Positions 43,801-52,065 of a stretch of DNA of 64,000 nucleotides are shown here, piece after piece. A model generated the notes under the pieces. It did no database searches and was not told where the DNA came from. It was given only the letters and a program-made list of their open reading frames with translations. The stretch comes from Hydrogenobacter thermophilus TK-6. GTDB lineage: Bacteria > Aquificota > Aquificia > Aquificales > Aquificaceae. The DNA lies in contig NC_013799.1 of the NCBI RefSeq assembly GCF_000010785.1, positions 868,001-932,000 of the forward strand. Reading direction: 5' to 3'. Numbering within the stretch: position 1 is the stretch's first letter; the number at the start of each line of letters is the position of its first letter. The position numbers and the translations under genes were made by a program.

Positions 43801-45478
43801 GAGAACACTTCTTTTTTTGATCCTGTTGTGGATCTATACACTTTTGCCAGCACATTCCTTCGCTCAAGTACTGCCAGAAGAGTATCAGCTTCTCTCTGAA
43901 TACCTAAAAAGCAGGGACGAAAAAATTGGGAGGAGCATCCTAAGGAATTATCCCGATGCGGTTTTTATCCAGGACCTAAAACTCATGCTGTCAGAGGATG
44001 CATACAAAAGAGGAGATTTTGAAGGTGCAAAGAATTACTTAGAGAGCATTGATGTAAACAGGTTAAAGCCAGACCTTCTTAGCAAGTATGCAGACCTCTG
44101 GAGAGTTCTCAACCTTGACAAAAAGAAGGCTCTTCTGGCAAACCCTGTTTTATTCAGGGACTTTATAGGAAGCGTAGAGCTAAGCCTTCAAGAGGCTATA
44201 TCATTAGCGGAAAAGCTTACAAAAGGTGGTTACTACCAGGATGTGCTGAAAGTACTCTCGGGGATAAAAGATAAAAGGGCATGCTACTATCTGGGAGTAG
44301 CCTACCTGCGCACAGGGGATGAAGATAAAGCCAAGGAGGCCCTTTCATCCTGCGATGACAAAAGAGGGTATAGTTATTTGATTAGCATCTATCTCAGAGA
44401 GGACAGAGAAGACCAAATAAGGGATACACTTCTGAAGGTGAGAGATGACCATCTTAGAGACCAATTGCTTTTTCTTGTGGGAAGACACTACCTTTATGCA
44501 AGAAACTATGACAAAGCTAAGGATTACTTCTCTCTTATGACAGATACCTACCAAAAGTTTTTTAACTTGGGTCTTTTGAACTTTATAAAGAGAAATTACC
44601 AAGATGCTATCCAACACTTTATAAGGTCCTATTACTTTGCCAGCAGTGAAAGTGAGATATCCCAAGCTTGTTTTTGGACTTACAGGTCCTATGTGGCTCA
44701 GGGAAGAGAGGATGTGGGTTTGAGATACCTGATAGAGGCTACAAAAGGTGACGGGTTTTACTCTGCTGTTGCCAAGCTCCAGGTGGGGGAGCCTGTAGCT
44801 TACAGAGGGTTAAGGCGCGTGTTTTCGGAAGGTGATATGCCCATACAAGCCAATATAATAAAAGCCATAAGAGATGGGGGTTTTTATTACTACTCAAGGC
44901 TTGAAGCCTTCAAAAGACTGCCGTTTATGTCTCCTGCTGACATAATAGCCATATCCAAGTTTGACCCCTTTCTAAGCATAAGGCTTGCGGTTAGAAAGTA
45001 TGGGAGCAGGTCTGAAGTATACAATTCTGTGGCTTTTCCCATGCCTTATAAAGAGTATGTTTATAAGGCTTCCGAAAGATACGGCTTGGATGCCTCCCTC
45101 ATATGGGCTGTTATGAGGCAGGAGAGCCTGTTTGATGTCTTTGCGGTTTCCCGTTCTGGTGCCAAGGGTCTGATGCAACTCATAGAAAATACCGCAAGGT
45201 GGATGTCCCAAAAAGCAGGTGTGCCTTTGCAAGATGTGTTCAGCCCAGAAACCAACATCCTTTTAGGGTCGGCTTACCTGAGGTATCTTTACGATATGTG
45301 GGAAGGTGATCTTATCAAGGTGCTGGCAAGCTACAATGCTGGAGAGAACAGGGTAAAATATTGGAGCATGCAGGATGATCCTTATGTTTTTATAGAGACT
45401 ATACCCTTCAAAGAAACCAGAGAGTATGTAAAGCGTGTTTTGTACAACTACTACATTTATAGTGAGCTTTTAAAGTGA
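43784..45478 (+). CDS. slt: Soluble lytic murein transglycosylase (Slt70-like)
   Basis: 564 residues. Signal peptide (about 1-28), an alpha-superhelical region (about 30-410) and a C-terminal SLT domain: MRQESLFDVFAVSRSGAKGLMQL (split: Glu in RQESLF, GAKGLMQL) and ASYNAGENRVKYW near 520. Cleaves peptidoglycan glycan strands to 1,6-anhydro ends in the periplasm. 3' end overlaps convergent hemL by 9 nt. Confidence 0.93.
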   Translation: MGKAHERTLLFLILLWIYTLLPAHSFAQVLPEEYQLLSEYLKSRDEKIGRSILRNYPDAVFIQDLKLMLSEDAYKRGDFEGAKNYLESIDVNRLKPDLLSKYADLWRVLNLDKKKALLANPVLFRDFIGSVELSLQEAISLAEKLTKGGYYQDVLKVLSGIKDKRACYYLGVAYLRTGDEDKAKEALSSCDDKRGYSYLISIYLREDREDQIRDTLLKVRDDHLRDQLLFLVGRHYLYARNYDKAKDYFSLMTDTYQKFFNLGLLNFIKRNYQDAIQHFIRSYYFASSESEISQACFWTYRSYVAQGREDVGLRYLIEATKGDGFYSAVAKLQVGEPVAYRGLRRVFSEGDMPIQANIIKAIRDGGFYYYSRLEAFKRLPFMSPADIIAISKFDPFLSIRLAVRKYGSRSEVYNSVAFPMPYKEYVYKASERYGLDASLIWAVMRQESLFDVFAVSRSGAKGLMQLIENTARWMSQKAGVPLQDVFSPETNILLGSAYLRYLYDMWEGDLIKVLASYNAGENRVKYWSMQDDPYVFIETIPFKETREYVKRVLYNYYIYSELLK

Positions 45479-46756
45479 TGATACAGCCTTATTTATTTTT
45501 TCAAGTGCTATGTCTATGTCTTCTTGTGCGTGAGCTGTGCTTAAAAACCACGCTTCAAACTGGGATGGGGGGATGAGGATACCTTGATCAAGTAAAGCCC
45601 TGAAAAATCTTCCAAACATCTGTGTATCTGATTTTTTGGCGGTTTGAAAATCTGTAACATCACCGTCGGTGAAAAAGACGGTAAACATGGATGCTACAGC
45701 ATTTATCCTGTGGGGAATGCCCTTTTCCCTCAAAATTTCTCCTATGCCTTCGGTTAGCTTTCTGGTTAGGTTTTCAAGGCTATGGTAAGGATTGCTTTTT
45801 TCAAGCTCCTCAAGCGTTTTTATGCCAGCCACCATGGATAATGGGTTTCCAGAGAGGGTACCTGCCTGATAGACGGGTCCTTCAGGTGCTATCATACTCA
45901 TGATGTCCTGCCTTCCACCGTAAGCACCCAATGGCATTCCTCCTCCCAGTATCTTGCCAAGGCATGTAATGTCAGGCTTTATACCAAAAACCTCCTGAGC
46001 GCCCCCCAGCGACAACCTAAAACCTGTTATCACTTCGTCATAGATGAGCAGAGCTCCGTATTTTCTGGTTTCCTCAGAAAGAGCCTTAAGAAACTCATAA
46101 TCTGGGATTACAACTCCCATATTCCCCGCCACCGGCTCTACTATCACGCACGCTATATCTTGTCCATACTTTTCAAAGGCTTCCTTAACAGCTTGGGTAC
46201 TGTTGTAAGGAAGCACTATAGTTAGCTCTGCCATCTTTTCAGGCACACCCTCAGTGCCCGGAATCCCAAAGGTAGCCACTCCAGAACCCCCACTCACCAG
46301 AAGACTATCGTAATGTCCGTGATAACAGCCGTCAAACTTCACTATGTACTTCCTTTTAGTGTAAGCTCTCGCCAGTCTTATGGCAGACATGGTGGCTTCT
46401 GTACCTGAAGAGACGAACCTAACCTTTTCAATAGAAGGCACCAGCTGTGCCACCTTTTGAGAGAGAGTTATCTCATGCAAGTTGGTTAGTCCATAAGAAA
46501 GCCCTTTGGTTGCCTGCTCACAGACAGCCTCAACTACCGAAGGATGAGCATGACCCAATATTAATGGACCCCAAGAACACAGAAAGTCTATGTATTCATT
46601 ACCTTCCACATCCCATATTCTTGAGCCCTTTGCTCTCTCTATTACTATGGGACTCCCTCCCACCGCTTTAAAAGCCCTTACTGGTGAGCTCACACCCCCA
46701 GGCATATACCTTCTGGCTATCTCAAAAAGCTCCGCATTGCGCATAACTATTAGCAT
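45470..46756 (-). CDS. hemL: Glutamate-1-semialdehyde 2,1-aminomutase
   Basis: 428 residues. Makes 5-aminolevulinate for tetrapyrroles (C5 pathway). GGVSSPVRAF start region, VSSGTEATMSAIRLARAYT, DEVITGFR and the PLP lysine in CLGKILGGGMPLGAYGG. ATG 46756 or 46744. Serves haem, sirohaem and cytochrome supply. Confidence 0.96.
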   Translation of the reverse strand: MLIVMRNAELFEIARRYMPGGVSSPVRAFKAVGGSPIVIERAKGSRIWDVEGNEYIDFLCSWGPLILGHAHPSVVEAVCEQATKGLSYGLTNLHEITLSQKVAQLVPSIEKVRFVSSGTEATMSAIRLARAYTKRKYIVKFDGCYHGHYDSLLVSGGSGVATFGIPGTEGVPEKMAELTIVLPYNSTQAVKEAFEKYGQDIACVIVEPVAGNMGVVIPDYEFLKALSEETRKYGALLIYDEVITGFRLSLGGAQEVFGIKPDITCLGKILGGGMPLGAYGGRQDIMSMIAPEGPVYQAGTLSGNPLSMVAGIKTLEELEKSNPYHSLENLTRKLTEGIGEILREKGIPHRINAVASMFTVFFTDGDVTDFQTAKKSDTQMFGRFFRALLDQGILIPPSQFEAWFLSTAHAQEDIDIALEKINKAVSSL

Positions 46757-46763
46757 AACACAT

Positions 46764-47087
46764 TTACGGTGGGCGTAGAACTTTTACCTTTTCTAAGGTT
46801 ATGAGCCCTCCCTTTATGAGTTTTGCCAGCTGTGGAAGCACCGGTTTTATGTTCTCCTCGCAGTCTATAATCTCAACCACTATTGGGAGGTCTGAGGAGA
46901 GTTTTAGAATTCCACCTTTGTGGACTACTGAAGAAGCACCATAACCAAGTATACCTCTAAAGACAGTAACTCCTGCTATCTTTCTCTCTCTGCAGTATTC
47001 AGTTATATACTTATATAGAGGTTTCCCTTCGTGCTTGTCATTTTCACCAAAAAAGATGCGAACCAAAACAGCCTCTTCGCACTTCAT
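46764..47087 (-). CDS. DUF190 protein (CrcB-associated), copy 1
   Basis: 107 residues. DUF190 pattern: VLVRIFFGENDKHEGKPLYKYI, then GVTVFRGILGYGASS and LPIVVEIIDCEENI. Ferredoxin-like/PII-like fold, probably a trimeric ligand-binding regulator. Overlaps crcB by 4 nt. Confidence 0.9.
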   Translation of the reverse strand: MKCEEAVLVRIFFGENDKHEGKPLYKYITEYCRERKIAGVTVFRGILGYGASSVVHKGGILKLSSDLPIVVEIIDCEENIKPVLPQLAKLIKGGLITLEKVKVLRPP

Positions 47088-47458
47088 AACATCCTACCTA
47101 AATTGTAACCCAAAAGCGTCATAAATATGCCACCCAACAGGCTTCCAACCGCGTAAAAGATAAACTTAACCATTTCACCGTTCATTAGGAGGTTATAGCC
47201 CTCATAAGTCAATGTGGAAAAGGTGGAGTAGCCACCCAAGAAACCAGTTATTAAAAAAGCTCTGAAAGCTGGGGAGATGGTGAGTTTTTCAACTAAGTAG
47301 GCAAAGAAGAAACCTATAAAAAAGGATGCTGTTATGTTGACAAAGAGAGTTCCAAAGGGAAAGTCTATACCCACCTTCTCCTGTACCAGCTTAGATACCA
47401 CGTACCTAAGCACAGAGCCTAACGCACCCCCAAAAGCTATAGCCAGCATTAAACCCAT
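47084..47458 (-). CDS. crcB: Fluoride channel CrcB/Fluc
   Basis: 124 residues, four membrane helices. GGALGSVLRYVVSK, FGTLFVNITASFFIGFF (conserved Asn) and GFLGGYSTFSTLTYE (Phe pair and Thr of the fluoride track). Exports fluoride as a dual-topology dimer. Lies between two DUF190 genes; no fluoride riboswitch seen. Confidence 0.94.
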   Translation of the reverse strand: MGLMLAIAFGGALGSVLRYVVSKLVQEKVGIDFPFGTLFVNITASFFIGFFFAYLVEKLTISPAFRAFLITGFLGGYSTFSTLTYEGYNLLMNGEMVKFIFYAVGSLLGGIFMTLLGYNLGRML

Positions 47459-47754
47459 ATTTGAGCCTTCTCCACAGTTATAAGCCCTCTTTTCAAATAC
47501 TTACCCATCTCCTCCAAAACACCTTCCACCTTCTGCTCCTCATCAACAAACTCCACAACTACTGGTAAGTCATAAGACATCACCTCAATGCCCTCATAAT
47601 GGTAGTGTCCGGTGGTTCCGTACCCTAGGATGGCTTTTAAAACCGTAGCACCCTTTATCCCTTTACTTTGTAAGATCTTCAATATCTTAGAGTAAAGAGG
47701 CTCTCCTTCCCACTCATCACCTTCTTTCAAAAATACACGCACAAGCACATGCAC
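47449..47754 (-). CDS. DUF190 protein (CrcB-associated), copy 2
   Basis: 101 residues. VLVRVFLKEGDEWEGEPLYSKI, GATVLKAILGYGTTG and LPVVVEFVDEEQKV parallel copy 1, a clear duplication flanking crcB. First gene of the cassette, overlapping crcB by 10 nt. Divergent from hypB. Confidence 0.9.
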   Translation of the reverse strand: MHVLVRVFLKEGDEWEGEPLYSKILKILQSKGIKGATVLKAILGYGTTGHYHYEGIEVMSYDLPVVVEFVDEEQKVEGVLEEMGKYLKRGLITVEKAQIWV

Positions 47755-47808
47755 ATAAACATTTTAAGGCATATATTTAAAGAATGAATAACTATTCGGA
47801 GGATAGCC

Positions 47809-48534
47809 ATGTGCAGAGAGTGCGGTTGTTCTGTAAATCATACGCATGAAAAGCCGGCGGAGGATAAAAAGACTCTTGAGGTTTTTACCAAAATTCTTGA
47901 TGCCAACGACAGGCAGGCTCAGGAAAACAGGGAGCACTTTGATGAGCACGGCATTTATTGCATAAACCTCATGAGCTCTCCCGGTGCTGGCAAGACCAGT
48001 CTTTTGGAAAAAACCATAGAGCTTTTGAGAAACGAGCTGAGAATAGGGGTTATAGAAGGTGACCTTGAGACAAGCAGAGATGCGGAGAGGATAAAGTCAA
48101 AGGGTGCGCCTGCATACCAGATTACCACAGGAAGCGCTTGCCATCTGGATGCCTTTATGGTTCACGAAGGTATCCACCACTTACCTTTGGAGGACTTGGA
48201 TGTAGTTTTTGTGGAAAATGTGGGAAATCTTGTTTGTCCTGCTTCCTATGATGTTGGGGCTCATCTCAATGTGGTTCTCCTTTCGGTAACGGAAGGAGAT
48301 GACAAACCCGAGAAGTATCCGGTGATGTTTAAGTCCGCAGACCTCATGCTGATAACAAAGACAGACCTCCTGCCCTATGTGGACTTTTCCGTAGAGAGAG
48401 CTGTGAGCTGTGCAAGAAAAATAAAACCCAGCATGGACTTTATAGCTTTGTCCGTCAAAACCGGTGAAGGTCTGGAAAACTGGATGGATTACCTGAGGTT
48501 TAAGATAAAGGTTTATAAAGGTGTAGTAAGATGA
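47809..48534 (+). CDS. hypB: Hydrogenase nickel-incorporation GTPase HypB
   Basis: 241 residues. Short N-terminal metal motif CRECGCSVNHTH, then the GTPase: P-loop MSSPGAGKTSLLEKT near 52, ENVGNLVCPASYDVGAH near 140 and TKTDLLPY near 184. Delivers nickel with HypA. First gene of the plus-strand hydrogenase operon, GGAGG upstream. Confidence 0.96.
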   Translation: MCRECGCSVNHTHEKPAEDKKTLEVFTKILDANDRQAQENREHFDEHGIYCINLMSSPGAGKTSLLEKTIELLRNELRIGVIEGDLETSRDAERIKSKGAPAYQITTGSACHLDAFMVHEGIHHLPLEDLDVVFVENVGNLVCPASYDVGAHLNVVLLSVTEGDDKPEKYPVMFKSADLMLITKTDLLPYVDFSVERAVSCARKIKPSMDFIALSVKTGEGLENWMDYLRFKIKVYKGVVR

Positions 48535-49388
48535 ATATCCTCTGGATTCAGAGGCTCTCTTGCTGTGGCAACACTCACTCTCTTCTAAATTGCGAGACCT
48601 TTGACTCTCTACTTAGAGAAGTTAGCTTCCTCTTTCACCCTTCACTTTCCGCTGAGGGCGAGGAGGAAGTAGTGGAGGATGTGTTGAAAGGCAAACTGAA
48701 GGTGGACATTTTATTAGTGGAAGGTGCCGTAAAGGTAGATGACGAAAGGATAAAAGAGCTGTGCCGTATGGCTGACTATGTGATGGCTGTAGGTAGCTGT
48801 GCCTCTTACGGCAACATCCCTGCTTTAAAGGACGATAGTGTGTGCGGACTCCAGTACAGGTTCAAGGAGAAGGGGGGACTTCTGGGAAGTGATTTTGTCT
48901 CAAAGGGTGGACTTCCTGTCATAAATGTGTCGGGTTGTCCTGCCCATCCCGAATGGACAGCTGGAGTCATAAGAAGTTTATCAAGAGGTATAAAACCGGA
49001 GCTTGACAGTTGGGGAAGACCCAAGGAGTTTTACTCAAGTTTGACTCACTGGGGGTGCACCAGAAACGAGTACTTTGAATGGAAGATAGAACCGGAAAGC
49101 TTAGGCTCAAAAAAGGGGTGTCTCTTTTACAACTACGGATGCAGAGGTCCTCTGACTTACTCTTCCTGTAATGTTATCCTCTGGAACGGTGTGAATTCAA
49201 AAACCAGAGCGGGTACACCGTGTTTTGGTTGCACTGAGTTTGACTTTCCGAGAGCAGGGTTGTTTGAGACCAAACAGTTTGCCGGTTTGCCTGCAGAGCT
49301 ACCCATCGGCGTTTCCAAGAGAGGTTACATAATGCTTTCTGGTATCGCAAAAGTCTTTGCACCTGAGAGGTTAAAGCTTGAGGATTGA
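48531..49388 (+). CDS. NiFe hydrogenase small subunit, group 2 type
   Basis: 285 residues with no Tat signal, so cytoplasmic. Cluster ligands in QRLSCCGNTHS, GSCASYGNIPAL, NVSGCPAHPEW and the C-terminal HWGCTRNEYFEW, NYGCRGPLTYSSCN, TPCFGCTEFDFP. Carries the three Fe-S clusters. Between hypB (4-nt overlap) and the large subunit (11-nt overlap). Group 2 includes cyanobacterial uptake, H2-sensing and Aquifex-type enzymes. Confidence 0.92.
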   Translation: MNILWIQRLSCCGNTHSLLNCETFDSLLREVSFLFHPSLSAEGEEEVVEDVLKGKLKVDILLVEGAVKVDDERIKELCRMADYVMAVGSCASYGNIPALKDDSVCGLQYRFKEKGGLLGSDFVSKGGLPVINVSGCPAHPEWTAGVIRSLSRGIKPELDSWGRPKEFYSSLTHWGCTRNEYFEWKIEPESLGSKKGCLFYNYGCRGPLTYSSCNVILWNGVNSKTRAGTPCFGCTEFDFPRAGLFETKQFAGLPAELPIGVSKRGYIMLSGIAKVFAPERLKLED

Positions 49389-50694
49389 GAAAAGACTCCT
49401 TGCAAGAGTTGAGGGTACAGCACAGCTTGAACTCGTATGGGAAAATGGCAGGATAAGGGATGCACGGGTAAGAATACCAAGCTCAAGAGGCATAGAGAGG
49501 GTGTTGGAAGGCAGACCTTTTATGGATGCCCTTGTAATAACACCAAGAGTTTGTGGCATATGCGGACACGCCCACCTAATGGCTTGCGTAAAGGCTCTTG
49601 AGGATGCCATAGGGCATGTAAGGCTCTCCCAAAAAGCTAAATTGGTAAGAGATATAACGCTTATGGTGGAGATGATACAGAATCACATAAAGTGGTTTTA
49701 CCTCTTTGTAATGCCGGATTTTATAAGGCTCGGTGAGAAGCTAGATGAGTTTGAACCCTTCAGAGGCAAAAGGTGGAAGGAAGCCATAAGCGTTGCTTCA
49801 GAAGCAATTAAGGTCATAGCCATCTTTGGTGGTCAGTGGCCACACTCTTCTTATGCAGTCCCCGGGGGCATCACATCAAACTTTACGAGTACGGATGTGT
49901 CAAAGGCTCTGGCTCTGGTAAGTCGTGTTGAAGGGTTCTTTCTTGAGAGTCTTGTTGGTATGCCTGTGGAGGCCTTTCTCTCTCTGAGAAAGCACGGCTC
50001 GTGGGAGGGTCTAAAGGGTGATGTGAAACTTTTTATAGACCTGTGCTTCAAGTACGGGCTTGAAAGGGTTGGCATGTCTTACGGGAGACTCCTCACGGGC
50101 GGTGAGGTGTTCCCTTGCATAACTCCCGGCCACTTTACGGGAGAGAAGAAGCTGTGCTCTTTGAATATATCAAAGATAAGGGAAGCGGACGGCTCCCCCT
50201 ATTCTGGTGCCAAAAGAGTGCGTTATAACGGAATGCCTTACGAAACAGGACCATTAGCACGCCAGTTTCTCTCGGGCAATCCCTTTGTTAAGAGGCTTCA
50301 CAAGATGTATGGGGATAGTTATATGGTGAGGGTTCTCTCGCGCCTCCTTGAGGTTTGGGAGCTTACCAGCACAGTAAAAGAAAAGCTTACGAGCCTTTAC
50401 AGTTTCATAAAAGAGCCTTCGTGCCAGATACCCTTTCAGAAGCCCGAGAGAATTACAGGCGAAGGTGTGGGTATAGTTGAGGCTGCAAGAGGGACTCTTA
50501 TACATCGGGTAAGCATAGAGAAGGGTGTCATAACCAGGTACCACATCATAACACCTTCTGTGTGGAACCTGGGACCCAGGTGTGAGAAGTACTTAGGTGT
50601 GGCGGAAAAGGCTATGATAGGCTTAGAAAATCCCATTCATGCTGAGATGGTTTTGAGAAGCTTTGATGTGTGTTCTGTATGCACTACCCACTAA
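49378..50694 (+). CDS. NiFe hydrogenase large subunit, group 2 type, without C-terminal extension
   Basis: 438 residues from TTG 49378. Nickel ligands RVCGICGHAH near 60 and DVCSVCTTH at the very end. The stop codon follows the last His directly, so no maturation peptide is made and no endopeptidase would be needed, as in H2-sensing HupV/HoxC proteins. The other large subunit in this window does carry the extension. Confidence 0.93.
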   Translation: MRIEKRLLARVEGTAQLELVWENGRIRDARVRIPSSRGIERVLEGRPFMDALVITPRVCGICGHAHLMACVKALEDAIGHVRLSQKAKLVRDITLMVEMIQNHIKWFYLFVMPDFIRLGEKLDEFEPFRGKRWKEAISVASEAIKVIAIFGGQWPHSSYAVPGGITSNFTSTDVSKALALVSRVEGFFLESLVGMPVEAFLSLRKHGSWEGLKGDVKLFIDLCFKYGLERVGMSYGRLLTGGEVFPCITPGHFTGEKKLCSLNISKIREADGSPYSGAKRVRYNGMPYETGPLARQFLSGNPFVKRLHKMYGDSYMVRVLSRLLEVWELTSTVKEKLTSLYSFIKEPSCQIPFQKPERITGEGVGIVEAARGTLIHRVSIEKGVITRYHIITPSVWNLGPRCEKYLGVAEKAMIGLENPIHAEMVLRSFDVCSVCTTH

Positions 50695-50705
50695 GGAGGT
50701 AAGAT

Positions 50706-51707
50706 ATGAGGAGGATACTTCTCTCTCATGGCGGAGGAGGAGAAGATACCTGGAGGCTCATAAGGGAATTGTTTTTAAAGCATCTTTACAACGAGCATCT
50801 TATTAAGCTTGAGGATGCTACGGTGCTTGAAGTAAGCTCTAAAATAGCTTTCACCACGGACTCCTTCACCGTAAATCCCATCTTTTTCAGGGGTGGGAAC
50901 ATAGGAAAACTCGCGGTGGCTGGAACAGTAAATGACCTTTCTGTTATGGGAGCAAAGCCACTCTACATGTCTGTAGGTTTTATCATAGAGGAGGGCTTTC
51001 CTTACGAAGACCTTGAGAGCATAGTAATAAGCATGAAGGAAGAAGCACAAAAGTCCGGTGTGCTGGTGGTTGCTGGTGATACAAAAGTGGTGCCAAAGGG
51101 TACTGCGGACGGTCTTTTTATAAACACTTCAGGCATAGGAAAGGTAGTCTGTGAGGGTCTTTCTTGTAGCAACATAAAAGTTGGGGATGCAGTTATAGTT
51201 TCGGGTGGTATAGGTGAGCACGGCGCGTGCATACTTGCCCAGAGGGAAGGCATCCAGATGGATGTGGAGCTTGAAAGTGATTGCAGGAGTCTGTGGAGCC
51301 TTATAGAGAAGATAATCACCTCAGGAGCTCAGATACACGCCATGAGAGACCCCACAAGAGGTGGACTCTCCGCTGTCCTCTACGAGTGGGCTTCAAACTC
51401 TAATATTTCCTTCCTGATTGATGAGGAGAGCATACCTGTTAAGGAACCCGTTTTGGGACTTTGTGAACTTCTGGGTCTTGAGCCTTATCATCTTGCCTGT
51501 GAAGGAAGGGTAGTTGTGGCACTTCCCGAGAGGCACGCTCAAAAGGTGCTTAGCATAATGAGAAGCCATCCAGACGGAGAAGGTGCGCAGATCATAGGCA
51601 GGGCTGTTCCAGCTGAAGGCTCTCCTAAGGTCATATTGAGGACCTCTTACGGCACCCACAGGGTGCTTGACCCACCCGCAGGGGAGCTTCTTCCGAGGAT
51701 ATGCTAA
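50706..51707 (+). CDS. hypE: Hydrogenase maturation protein HypE
   Basis: 333 residues. Makes the thiocyanate/cyanide group for the active-site iron. ISHGGGGEDTWRLI start (HGGGG motif), PurM-like ATP-binding GDTKVVPKG, DPTRGGLSAVL, and the C-terminal acceptor Cys in ELLPRIC. AAGGAGGTAAG precedes the ATG. Confidence 0.97.
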   Translation: MRRILLSHGGGGEDTWRLIRELFLKHLYNEHLIKLEDATVLEVSSKIAFTTDSFTVNPIFFRGGNIGKLAVAGTVNDLSVMGAKPLYMSVGFIIEEGFPYEDLESIVISMKEEAQKSGVLVVAGDTKVVPKGTADGLFINTSGIGKVVCEGLSCSNIKVGDAVIVSGGIGEHGACILAQREGIQMDVELESDCRSLWSLIEKIITSGAQIHAMRDPTRGGLSAVLYEWASNSNISFLIDEESIPVKEPVLGLCELLGLEPYHLACEGRVVVALPERHAQKVLSIMRSHPDGEGAQIIGRAVPAEGSPKVILRTSYGTHRVLDPPAGELLPRIC

Positions 51708-51708
51708 G

Positions 51709-52065
51709 ATGCACGAGTTTTCGGTAGTTCAGAGCCTTATGGAGCTTATAGAGAGGTACGCACAGGAGAACAACGCAAGGAAAGTTACGAAGGTCGTTTT
51801 AAGCATAGGCGTGCTATCAGGTATAGAACCACACCTTCTTGAGCTTGCCTTTAACACCTTTAAAGAAGGGACCATAGCGGAAGAAGCTTCATTGGTAGTT
51901 GAGATAGAAAAGTTAAAGATTAGATGTCAGGAGTGTGGCAGGGAGAGCGAGAAGGAGGAGCTTAACCTTCTGTGTCCCCTCTGCGGTTCTCTGAGCGCGC
52001 AGATAGTTGCAGGTCAGGATATGCTTCTCAAGAGCTTAGAGCTGGAGTGCAATAATGAGGCTTAA
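51709..52065 (+). CDS. hypA: Hydrogenase nickel metallochaperone HypA
   Basis: 118 residues from ATG 51709. MHEFSVVQSLMELI carries the nickel-binding His2; the zinc site is CQECG with CPLCG. Starts one base after the hypE stop and overlaps hypF by 11 nt. Confidence 0.96.
   Translation: MHEFSVVQSLMELIERYAQENNARKVTKVVLSIGVLSGIEPHLLELAFNTFKEGTIAEEASLVVEIEKLKIRCQECGRESEKEELNLLCPLCGSLSAQIVAGQDMLLKSLELECNNEA

Noticed and set aside
47755-47808. Fluoride riboswitch before the crcB cassette
   Set aside because: The gap to hypB is 54 bp and shows none of the conserved fluoride-aptamer sequence.
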